From: an uncultured Winogradskyella sp.
GTDB lineage: Bacteria > Bacteroidota > Bacteroidia > Flavobacteriales > Flavobacteriaceae
Direction of reading: 5' to 3'
Assembly (NCBI RefSeq): GCF_947496485.1
Contig: NZ_CANMCZ010000001.1
Coordinates: 863,596-927,595, forward strand
Length of the DNA: 64,000 nucleotides
This document shows positions 51,461-59,240 of this stretch, piece by piece (the first letter of the stretch is position 1; the number at the start of each line of letters is the position of its first letter). A model generated the notes under the pieces. It saw only the letters and a program-made list of their open reading frames with translations, was not told where the DNA came from and did not search any database. The position numbers were made by a program, and so were the translations under genes.

Positions 51461-52590
51461 ACTAAGTTAATTTTAAATAATTCGGAAGCAATGCCATCAC
51501 TTAAAAATTGTCCTTTTTTAGTGACTCGCAAATGCCCTTCTTCAATATACAATAAATGTTGATTTATAAAAATTTCTGATTGTTCAATTAGGTAGTGCTT
51601 AAAAACTTTACCAAAATCATTTTCAACTTTAGTAAAAGAAACTCCCCAAATGGTTCGTAAACCTGTCATTATATATTCATTGTATCGATCTGTAAGCGTT
51701 AAAGTTTCTATTTCTATAGGCAATTTATTCTGTTCTATTGACTTTATATATTTTGAATTGTTACTCACATTCCATGCGCGTTCTATACCATTAAACGAAT
51801 GTGCAGATGGTCCAATACCTATATACGATTTACCTTGCCAATATGCAGAATTGTTTTTACTAAAAAATCCGTCTTTCCCAAAGTTGGAAAGCTCATAATG
51901 TATAAATCCTGAGGCTTCTAATTTTTCTTTGAGTATATGGAATTGCTCATGTGCTTGCTCATCATCTACATTATCTATTATTCCTTTTTTTATAAACGAC
52001 GCTAAAGCGGTTTTTGGCTCAACTGTTAAAGCGTAGCTAGAAATATGTGGCACATTATAGCTTAAAGCGGTCTCGATAATTTCTATCCACTGCTCATTTG
52101 AGGCTCCTGGAATACCATAAATTAAATCTAGAGAAATATTATCAAAGTGTTTTGTGGCCTCATCTAAACAAGCTTTGGCCTCTTCTACATTATGTGCCCG
52201 ATTCATGAGTTTTAAATCCGTTTCGAAAAAAGATTGAATACCTATTGACAATCGATTAATTGGACTATTTGATAATTCGATTATTCGATCTTTGAACAAA
52301 TCATCTGGGTTAGCCTCTAAAGTTATCTCAGGGTTTTTGGTAACCTCATAGTTTTTATAAACAGAGTTAATAATAATTTGCAACTCTTCATTAGTCAATA
52401 GACTTGGTGTTCCGCCACCGAAATAGATAGTTTCTATTATGGTGTTTTTAAATTCGTCTTTACGAAGTGCTAACTCTTTGGTTAGTGCATTGATGAGTTC
52501 ATCCTTCTTTTTTAACGACGTTGAAAAATGAAAATCGCAATAATGACAAGCTTGCTTGCAGAATGGTATGTGAATGTAGATGCCAGACAT
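51457..52590 (-). CDS. hemW: radical SAM protein HemW
   Basis: A 377-aa HemW-type radical SAM protein, formerly annotated as oxygen-independent coproporphyrinogen oxidase and now known as a heme chaperone. The cluster motif is IPFCKQACHYCDFHF (Cys11, 15, 18), followed by TIYFGGGTPSLL, INRLSIGIQSF and ISSYALTVEPKTALA. It lacks the extra N-terminal Cys of true HemN. It is one gene below ruvC, with 1 nt between. A heme chaperone in the same region as an H-NOX operon is probably coincidence. Confidence 0.95.
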   Translation of the reverse strand: MSGIYIHIPFCKQACHYCDFHFSTSLKKKDELINALTKELALRKDEFKNTIIETIYFGGGTPSLLTNEELQIIINSVYKNYEVTKNPEITLEANPDDLFKDRIIELSNSPINRLSIGIQSFFETDLKLMNRAHNVEEAKACLDEATKHFDNISLDLIYGIPGASNEQWIEIIETALSYNVPHISSYALTVEPKTALASFIKKGIIDNVDDEQAHEQFHILKEKLEASGFIHYELSNFGKDGFFSKNNSAYWQGKSYIGIGPSAHSFNGIERAWNVSNNSKYIKSIEQNKLPIEIETLTLTDRYNEYIMTGLRTIWGVSFTKVENDFGKVFKHYLIEQSEIFINQHLLYIEEGHLRVTKKGQFLSDGIASELFKINLV

Positions 52591-52591
52591 T

Positions 52592-53146
52592 TTATTTCTT
52601 TACGCGTCCTTCATTCTGCTTCACAAAAGCAGACCAACCGCTATAACTTTTACCAATCTCAACTCTACCTTCATTATAGAAATGGCAAACAGCTGCTGCT
52701 AAACCATCCATAGAATCCAGGTTTTTTGGTAATTCTTTGAGACCTAACATACTTTGTAACATTTTTGCAACCTGTTCTTTACTGGCATTTCCATTGCCGG
52801 TAATTGCCATTTTAATTTTTTTAGGCGCATACTCAGTAATTGGTACTTGGCGAGACAAACCTGCTGCCATTGCAACACCTTGAGCTCTGCCTAATTTTAG
52901 CATACTTTGTACATTTTTACCAAAGAAAGGTGCTTCAATTGCTATCTCATCTGGATGATAGGTGTCGATGAGCTCAACAGTGCGTTCAAAAATGAATTTT
53001 AATTTAAGATAATGGTCATCATACTTTTTTAGCATGAGTTCGTTGAGTTGCATAAACTCCATTTTTTTACTCACCACTTTTATAAGTCCAAAACCCATAA
53101 TCGTAGTTCCTGGGTCTATACCTAAAATAATTTTTTCTCTACTCAT
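52592..53146 (-). CDS. ruvC: Holliday junction resolvase RuvC
   Basis: A 184-aa endonuclease resolving Holliday junctions. Catalytic acidic residues are in the usual places: Asp11 in ILGIDPGTTIMGF, the Glu of EIAIEAPFFGKNV, and the DSMDGLAAAVCHFY segment with two Asp. The length matches RuvC. It follows the outer-membrane-protein gene at 53151 after 4 nt and precedes hemW, so these are one operon. Confidence 0.96.
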   Translation of the reverse strand: MSREKIILGIDPGTTIMGFGLIKVVSKKMEFMQLNELMLKKYDDHYLKLKFIFERTVELIDTYHPDEIAIEAPFFGKNVQSMLKLGRAQGVAMAAGLSRQVPITEYAPKKIKMAITGNGNASKEQVAKMLQSMLGLKELPKNLDSMDGLAAAVCHFYNEGRVEIGKSYSGWSAFVKQNEGRVKK

Positions 53147-53150
53147 TTAT

Positions 53151-53789
53151 CTAATCGCAAAATTGGCAGCCACTTAATGAAACTGCCACACCAAAGGTAA
53201 GATTAAATACGCTACCATTAAAAGCTCCTAAACCTCTTAACGCTGGATCATAATTATCTAAAGAAGTTAAGCCATATATATAAGAAACATCAGTATAAAC
53301 TGACACTTTTTCGTTAATAGCATAATGAACTTCTAAACCACCTAAAAGATTCATGTAGGTTTGTTTATTTTCCTTTAAAGTGCTCAAAGGTTTTACAAAT
53401 GATATTCCAGGACCAGCATGTAAAATTGTTCTTAAACGACTAGGTAAAAAACCTATATATTGTGAAGGATCAAACACAAACTGAGCATCAATCCGCGAGT
53501 AATTTATTTTAAAATCTGGTGTATCTGCATTATTTTTAAAACGGTTAAAGCCATAATCTAATTTTACACCATAATGACTCTTTAACATATGCTGAACACC
53601 TAAATTCACTGTTGGGAAATTTACAGATTGTGCATAAGAACCATTAACAAACCCATCCGTTGTTGGGTAATTAACACCAACTGCAAATAAAGCTTTCCAC
53701 TTGCTGGTATCTTTAAATTGAGCATTACTATTTAGGGCTATAAAAACGACACTAAAAAAGAAAAGGTATTGTTTTAAATATTGCTGCAT
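53151..53789 (-). CDS. outer-membrane beta-barrel protein, unknown function
   Basis: A 212-aa protein with a Sec signal (YLFFFSVVFIALNSNAQ). The rest has amphipathic strands of a small barrel: YGVKLDYGFNRFKNNADTP, LRTILHAGPGISF, EVHYAINEKVSVYTDVSYIY, ending FNLTFGVAVSLSGCQFCD. It resembles OmpA-type eight-stranded barrels of Bacteroidota. It heads the ruvC-hemW operon. Function not recognised. Confidence 0.75.
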   Translation of the reverse strand: MQQYLKQYLFFFSVVFIALNSNAQFKDTSKWKALFAVGVNYPTTDGFVNGSYAQSVNFPTVNLGVQHMLKSHYGVKLDYGFNRFKNNADTPDFKINYSRIDAQFVFDPSQYIGFLPSRLRTILHAGPGISFVKPLSTLKENKQTYMNLLGGLEVHYAINEKVSVYTDVSYIYGLTSLDNYDPALRGLGAFNGSVFNLTFGVAVSLSGCQFCD

Positions 53790-53816
53790 CTGTTACTTTT
53801 TGGTTTAATTTGTGCT

Positions 53817-54785
53817 ATGCATTACGATGTGCCATACAAAACTAAACAATTCTTCTTTGTACTAATAAAGTTGAGTATAGTTGTTGGCGCATTTTATTTC
53901 ATTTATTCAAAATTAGCTGAAAACGAAAATTTACAATTCAATGAATTTATCGATTTTTTGAAGGAAAATGATACATTTTCGCCCAAAAACATTGCTTTTT
54001 TACTCATTTTGAGTATTTTTAATTGGTTTTTTGAAATTTTAAAATGGCAAAAATTAGTTGCCACAATTAAGAAAATTTCGTTCAGAAATGCTTTGGAACA
54101 AAGTCTAGGAGGTCTAATAGCATCGCTAATCACACCAAACCGCGTTGGTGATTATGGTGCAAAAGCAGCGTATTTTGCCAAGCAGTTTAGAACAAAAATT
54201 GTACTTGTTAATCTATTGGGTAATATGGCACAGATGACCATAACGACTATTTTTGGCATTGTTGGATTTATCATATTTGTAAATCGCTATCAAATAGATG
54301 TTAACTACTATAAAGTGGCAAAATTTGCATCGCTTTTACTGTTATTTGGTTTATTTGCTGTGTTTGGAGTAAAACATAGACGTTTTAACATTAAAGGGTT
54401 TTCTTTTGAGCGCATTATTAGCTTTATAAAAAAAATAGCTTTTACCACACATGTTACTACGCTTACTTTATCATTGATTCGTTATTTAATATTTTCATTT
54501 CAATTTTATTATCTTCTTACAATATTTGGTATTGATGTAGACTATTCTAAAGCTATGGTAGTTATAACGAGTATGTATTTTTTAGCATCTATTGTGCCGA
54601 GCATTTCAATTTTCGATATCGTTATAAAAGGAAGTGTTGCCGTATTTTTATTTGGCTATGTTGAAGTTAATGAGCTTACTATTTTATCAATAATTACACT
54701 AATGTGGTTGCTCAACTTTATGATTCCTAGCGTATTTGGAAGTTATTTTGTCTTAAATTTTAAACTCCCTAGACCCAAAGAATAA
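53817..54785 (+). CDS. lysylphosphatidylglycerol synthase-type membrane protein (UPF0104)
   Basis: A 322-aa membrane protein with about eight helices. ATG 53817 is preferred over TTG 53781. The family core is visible: FEILKWQKLVATIKKISFRNALEQSLGG, then SLITPNRVGDYGAKAAYFAK, followed by helices such as FASLLLLFGLFAVFGV. It lacks a C-terminal soluble synthase domain, so it is a flippase-like membrane module. The next gene overlaps its stop codon by one base (TAATG), a GT2, suggesting a joint role in glycolipid or membrane-lipid modification. Confidence 0.85.
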   Translation: MHYDVPYKTKQFFFVLIKLSIVVGAFYFIYSKLAENENLQFNEFIDFLKENDTFSPKNIAFLLILSIFNWFFEILKWQKLVATIKKISFRNALEQSLGGLIASLITPNRVGDYGAKAAYFAKQFRTKIVLVNLLGNMAQMTITTIFGIVGFIIFVNRYQIDVNYYKVAKFASLLLLFGLFAVFGVKHRRFNIKGFSFERIISFIKKIAFTTHVTTLTLSLIRYLIFSFQFYYLLTIFGIDVDYSKAMVVITSMYFLASIVPSISIFDIVIKGSVAVFLFGYVEVNELTILSIITLMWLLNFMIPSVFGSYFVLNFKLPRPKE

Positions 54786-55933
54786 TGCTCACATCCTTAG
54801 CAATTATAATCATTATCATTTACTTATTTTTAATAGGTTGGTTTGCTTTTGGTTTTGATAAGGTTGACGATTTTAAACTACGAGATTTACCTCCTAAAAC
54901 TAAATTTTCGATTGTTATTCCTTTTAGAAATGAAGCCAAAAATCTTCCTAAGTTATTGGCTTCAATTTCTGAGTTGAATTACCCTAAGTCTATGTTTGAA
55001 ATCATATTTATAGATGATGAATCTGAGGATGAGTCTGTTAGAATTATTAATGATTTTTTGAAAAATACCGACTTCGACAAGCCCCGTCAGGCAAAATATA
55101 TTAGGATTATAAAAAATGAAAGAACATCAGATTCACCTAAAAAAGATGCCATAACTTCTGCTATTCAAACTTCAAAAAATGACTGGATAATTACCACTGA
55201 TGCCGATTGTATTTTGCCAAAATACTGGTTAGATACTTTTGACGAATTTATACAAACTAAAGACTCAAATTGTATTGTTGCTCCAGTAACTTATCATGGT
55301 AATAATTCGTTTTTTAATCGCTTTCAAACTTTAGATTTTTTAAGCTTACAAGGTGCTACTATTGGTGGTTTTGGAATTAAAAACCCTTTTATGAGCAATG
55401 GTGCTAACTTTGGGTATCGTAAACTCTCATTCGTCGACGTAAATGGATTTGATGGCAACACCAATATTTCTAGTGGTGATGATATATTTTTACTAGAAAA
55501 ACTGGCTAAGCAAGATGCTAAACAAGTACATTATCTAAAGTCTCAAAATGCTATTGTAACAACCAATCCTACGAATACAATTTCAGGTTTAATTCAGCAA
55601 CGTTTACGATGGGCATCAAAGACAAGTAGCTACGATAATAGGTTTGCAAAACTAGTAGGCATGGTGGTTTTATTAGGAAACTTAACATGTATAGCTTTTA
55701 TTCCTTTGGTACTTTTAAATTTATTAAATACCAGAATAGTTGTTGCCTTAATTATCATCAAGTTTAGCATTGATTTCTTACTTCTTTTTAAAACCTCTCG
55801 CTTTTTTAAACAAGAGACCTTACTTCTTTCTTATATCTTTTCGAGTATCATATATCCTTTCTTTAATGTAAGCATTGCTTTTCTATCATTCTTTAAATCA
55901 TACCGTTGGAAAGGTAGAACATCGAAGAAATAG
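54785..55933 (+). CDS. GT2-family glycosyltransferase with C-terminal membrane helices
   Basis: A 382-aa membrane-associated GT2: N-terminal helix (LAIIIIIIYLFLIGWFAFGF), then FSIVIPFRNEAKNLPKLLAS, IIFIDDESEDESV, metal site TTDADCILP, and an acceptor motif QQRLRWASKTSSYD (QxxRW). Two to three C-terminal helices follow (LLGNLTCIAFIPLVLLN). This is the pattern of processive or lipid-acceptor GT2 enzymes. It is translationally coupled to the UPF0104 protein. The donor is unknown. Confidence 0.9.
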   Translation: MLTSLAIIIIIIYLFLIGWFAFGFDKVDDFKLRDLPPKTKFSIVIPFRNEAKNLPKLLASISELNYPKSMFEIIFIDDESEDESVRIINDFLKNTDFDKPRQAKYIRIIKNERTSDSPKKDAITSAIQTSKNDWIITTDADCILPKYWLDTFDEFIQTKDSNCIVAPVTYHGNNSFFNRFQTLDFLSLQGATIGGFGIKNPFMSNGANFGYRKLSFVDVNGFDGNTNISSGDDIFLLEKLAKQDAKQVHYLKSQNAIVTTNPTNTISGLIQQRLRWASKTSSYDNRFAKLVGMVVLLGNLTCIAFIPLVLLNLLNTRIVVALIIIKFSIDFLLLFKTSRFFKQETLLLSYIFSSIIYPFFNVSIAFLSFFKSYRWKGRTSKK

Positions 55934-55985
55934 TGTTGCATTGAATATTTTTGATAGTTTTACTCAAACCAAATCCTAACTACAC

Positions 55986-56846
55986 ATGAAAAAGACATTA
56001 TTAATTGTTCTTTTGTGTTTTGCCTTTCAAGCTAACTATAGTCAAGAAAGCTATACCATTGATGGCGAAACTCTTGAGCTAAAAACGGAAATAGAAGGTA
56101 AACTAGATCTACTATGGAATATCATTGATGGTGAATATCGTTATTTTGTAAGAACTGAAAATGGCACCATTACTGAATTAAAAAACACAAAAGATTCAAA
56201 TAAAAATTACCTCGAAGAATATAAAACGACATTAAGTAGTTTAACTAACGGAATGTCCACAGATCAATTAAAATTGACGACTTACAGTCTAAAAAAGTTC
56301 ATAGACAAATACAATGCCTCTGTTGATTCGTCATATGCTACGATGGCAACAGAAGGTAAAGTACAGTTTAGATTAGGCTTCTCCGCTGGTATTACTAATC
56401 ATCCATTTGTTAGAAACCCTGATAATGTAAAAGTACCACAGATTGCTGCAGAACTTGAGATCTATGAAGCTGAATTACCAAGACATTCAGGTTTTTTACA
56501 AGCTAAACATACCTTTGATGCGGAGGACTTTAACTATAGTACTAATGAATTCTCACTTGGCTATCGCTATAGAATAATAAACAAACCTTGTTTTTCTATT
56601 TACGGCCAAGTTAAACTGGCCACAGTCAATTTTATTAGTTCTACTTTTGAAGACGAAAATAATATACAGGTTAGCTCAAATGAGGCAGCCTTTGATGTTC
56701 CGTTAATATTTGGAATTGGTTCGGATATTAAAATTGGAAAAAACAGTTTTATTACTTTAATTTATGGTGAGTTATTTGCAATTATTTTTGATAATCAAGG
56801 CAACTTTTCTACAGATATTGCCATAGGTTATAAATTTAATTTATAA
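55986..56846 (+). CDS. secreted/outer-membrane beta-barrel protein, unknown
   Basis: A 286-aa protein with a Sec signal (TLLIVLLCFAFQANYSQ). Residues ~20-110 are a helical region (LYSLKKFIDKYNASVD type) and the C-terminal half is a barrel: FRLGFSAGITNHPF, NEFSLGYRYRIINKPCFSIY, GIGSDIKIGKNSFITLIYG, ending NFSTDIAIGYKFNL. It stops immediately before the next gene. Function not recognised. Confidence 0.7.
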   Translation: MKKTLLIVLLCFAFQANYSQESYTIDGETLELKTEIEGKLDLLWNIIDGEYRYFVRTENGTITELKNTKDSNKNYLEEYKTTLSSLTNGMSTDQLKLTTYSLKKFIDKYNASVDSSYATMATEGKVQFRLGFSAGITNHPFVRNPDNVKVPQIAAELEIYEAELPRHSGFLQAKHTFDAEDFNYSTNEFSLGYRYRIINKPCFSIYGQVKLATVNFISSTFEDENNIQVSSNEAAFDVPLIFGIGSDIKIGKNSFITLIYGELFAIIFDNQGNFSTDIAIGYKFNL

Positions 56847-57584
56847 ATGAGTTTAAGAAATTTTAAAACTTCTAATCCTGTATTCAATGGCTATTTTTGG
56901 GATGATCATAAATCATCAGCAAAAAAAATGTCGGTTGCAGGTATCTTTTTCAAATCTATGCTCGGCATTTTAATTATTGCCGCTATTACAGCTTATCTAT
57001 GGAAACTTAATGAGGCTGGCACACCAATGAAATGGTTTACTTTAGGTGGAATGTTAGGTGCTATAGTTATCAGTGTTTTAATTTCTGTAAGACAAAATTG
57101 GGCACATATTTTAGTACCGCTTTATATCATTGCTAAAGGCTTTTTTTTAGGTGGTTTTTCGGCTTATGCACACCGTAATTTTCCTGAATTGCCCTATCAA
57201 GCCATTGGTGTAACTATCGTTACTTTTTTTGTGATGCTTTTGTTATATCAACTCAGAATTATTGTAGTTACAAAAAAATTACGAAGTGTAATTATTACAG
57301 CAACTGTAAGTATTATGGTTGTATATATAATTTCTTGGATTTTGAGTTTCTTTGGCATTAAAACCTACATTTGGGGAACTTCTTGGTTCGCCATTGCTTT
57401 TAATGTTGTAGCTGCTATTGTGGCTTCTTTTGCACTACTTTTGGATTTCGATTATATAGAGCGTTATAAAAACAGAGCTCCAAAATATAAAGAATGGATG
57501 GCTACTTGGGGACTTTTGGCAACGCTAATTTGGCTCTATGTCGAAGTGTTGCGATTAATGCAGAAGCTAGCAATTAGGTTTTAA
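56847..57584 (+). CDS. Bax inhibitor-1/YccA-family membrane protein
   Basis: A 245-aa polytopic membrane protein with seven helices, of the Bax inhibitor-1/YccA type found in Bacteroidota: NPVFNGYFWDDHKSSAKKMS start, MKWFTLGGMLGAIVISVLIS, PLYIIAKGFFLGGFSAYAH, and closing WLYVEVLRLMQKLA. Related proteins conduct or modulate calcium leak or protect membrane proteases. It begins directly after the preceding stop. Confidence 0.88.
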   Translation: MSLRNFKTSNPVFNGYFWDDHKSSAKKMSVAGIFFKSMLGILIIAAITAYLWKLNEAGTPMKWFTLGGMLGAIVISVLISVRQNWAHILVPLYIIAKGFFLGGFSAYAHRNFPELPYQAIGVTIVTFFVMLLLYQLRIIVVTKKLRSVIITATVSIMVVYIISWILSFFGIKTYIWGTSWFAIAFNVVAAIVASFALLLDFDYIERYKNRAPKYKEWMATWGLLATLIWLYVEVLRLMQKLAIRF

Positions 57585-58057
57585 TTAATTTTAACAATCA
57601 CAGGTAATTCAAAAGCTGTGGTCACTTGCTGCCCTCTTTTTATTGCTGGAAAAATTTTCGGAATACCATTTAGACTTTGTCTTAGTAGGCTATCTATTTC
57701 AGGAATTTCTTCTATTGTTTCTGGTTGTATTTTAATAGATTCTACTTCTAAAATACCATTGCTATCAATTATGATTTTAAGCCTTATCGTATCATTGACA
57801 TCTTTAGAAACCGCTAAATTTTGATTTTCTAAAAAAAGATTTACATTATTAACTAAAGTATTCTGAAAACAAATTTTGTTATCTTCTTTTGCAGTTATAG
57901 AGTCACAATTGCTAAACGTTGGGTAGGTGTCTACTTCATTCCAGTTGAAAGTTTGTAGTTCTTCCTCAAGTAAATCTTCAGGATAAACTTTCTTCTTTTC
58001 AAAATAGTTGCAAGATGTTGCAAAAACCAAGATTAAAAGACAAACTATTCGATTCAT
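57581..58057 (-). CDS. small lipoprotein with TonB-C-like domain
   Basis: A 158-aa lipoprotein (MNRIVCLLILVFATSCNYFE, Cys 16). The domain resembles the repeats at the C-terminus of the neighbouring M56 protein: YPTFSNCDSITAKEDNKICF matches VPTLKECDDLTSNQDRKNC, and a strand-turn-strand end with GILEVESIKIQPE and PVIVKIN follows. It may be a detached version of the same domain, anchored in the periplasm. It overlaps the convergent Bax-inhibitor gene by 4 nt. Role unknown. Confidence 0.7.
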   Translation of the reverse strand: MNRIVCLLILVFATSCNYFEKKKVYPEDLLEEELQTFNWNEVDTYPTFSNCDSITAKEDNKICFQNTLVNNVNLFLENQNLAVSKDVNDTIRLKIIIDSNGILEVESIKIQPETIEEIPEIDSLLRQSLNGIPKIFPAIKRGQQVTTAFELPVIVKIN

Positions 58058-58098
58058 TAGTAAAATTCTGATACCGAAAAGTACAATATTTTTAGATT

Positions 58099-59229
58099 TT
58101 AGTCTTCTTCTAAGAATTTTTCTTTCTTAAGTTCTTTGAGTCGTCTTTGAGCAAATACAAGAAAAGGGCTTTTCTCATGTTTTACGATATAGTTTTCGTA
58201 TAGTTTTATCTTAGCATCTATATTGCCATAAAATTCGTCTTTAGTTCTAATTAAAAAGAATTCAGACATGATATTAGATGAATCTTCTTTTAATGATTTT
58301 TGAAACGCCTTTATGGCTTCTTCATATTTCTTTTGACGATTATAAATAGTTCCTAGTCGTTGATATTCATTAGTAAGCGATTGGTCTTGCAATTTTAAAG
58401 CCTTAGCGATATATTCTTCTGCTTTTTCAAAATTACTTAAACGCTCATAATACGTTCCAATTACAAACATAGCATTAGCATCACTTGGATTATATTTTAA
58501 AGCTTGTTTACGATGATAAATAGCATCTTCATAATCTGAATTTTCAGCATAACTTAAACTTAACTTCTCGTGTATAAACTCTGATTTTTCTCCTAAATCC
58601 AGTAATTTTTTAAACCAAACTACGGCATGTGTATAATAGTCTTGGTAGTAGTATGCTTGTGCTTTTAAACTTATAAGTTCTAAATTATCAGCATAGCTTT
58701 CTAAACCCTTGTCAATAAACTGATGCGCTTCGTTAAATCTTCTTTTATAAATATGGCGCTTAGCAACTTTGAAAATTGCTTTTTGGTGAGTTGAATCTAA
58801 TCTAAAAGTTTTACTAAATGCATTTACCGAAGCTGTATCTTTTTGCTTTTCTAAAACAATACCCAATTCGTAATGGTAATTTGGATTGAGACTATCTAGT
58901 GCAATCAAATTTTTAAATAATTCATTAGCCTCTTTATACTTTTTGGTTTTAGATAGAAGCTTAGCAAACTCATATTGCAATAAGAGATTGTCTTTGTTAG
59001 CATTTATAGCTTTTTGGTAATTAGTCAACGCTTCTCCATAATTCCCTATCGCCAAGTAAGACTTAGCAATTTTACCATAAGCATCATCTAAGTTTTTAAG
59101 CGATTTATAAGTTTCAATGGCTTTGGTATAATTACCATTATAGTAAAAATTATCAGCTTTATCTTTTAGAGTTTGAGCGTTTAGGCTAACTACAAATACC
59201 AAATACAAGAAGCATAAATTTAATTTCAT
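58099..59229 (-). CDS. TPR-repeat protein
   Basis: A 376-aa secreted TPR protein. ATG 59229 is preferred over the GTG two codons upstream. The signal (MKLNLCFLYLVFVVSLNAQ) is followed by some nine TPR repeats, such as YGEALTNYQKAINANKDNLL and YEEAIKAFQKSLKEDSSN. It lies just downstream of the M56-TonB gene, 11 nt after its stop, so the two are likely co-transcribed. It could act as a periplasmic scaffold; no enzyme motif is present. Confidence 0.85.
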   Translation of the reverse strand: MKLNLCFLYLVFVVSLNAQTLKDKADNFYYNGNYTKAIETYKSLKNLDDAYGKIAKSYLAIGNYGEALTNYQKAINANKDNLLLQYEFAKLLSKTKKYKEANELFKNLIALDSLNPNYHYELGIVLEKQKDTASVNAFSKTFRLDSTHQKAIFKVAKRHIYKRRFNEAHQFIDKGLESYADNLELISLKAQAYYYQDYYTHAVVWFKKLLDLGEKSEFIHEKLSLSYAENSDYEDAIYHRKQALKYNPSDANAMFVIGTYYERLSNFEKAEEYIAKALKLQDQSLTNEYQRLGTIYNRQKKYEEAIKAFQKSLKEDSSNIMSEFFLIRTKDEFYGNIDAKIKLYENYIVKHEKSPFLVFAQRRLKELKKEKFLEED

Positions 59230-59240
59230 AGGCACGTTTA

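Noticed and set aside
51457..52590. Annotation as oxygen-independent coproporphyrinogen oxidase HemN
   Set aside because: The protein is short and has the HemW-type CxxxCxxC without the additional HemN Cys and C-terminal features.
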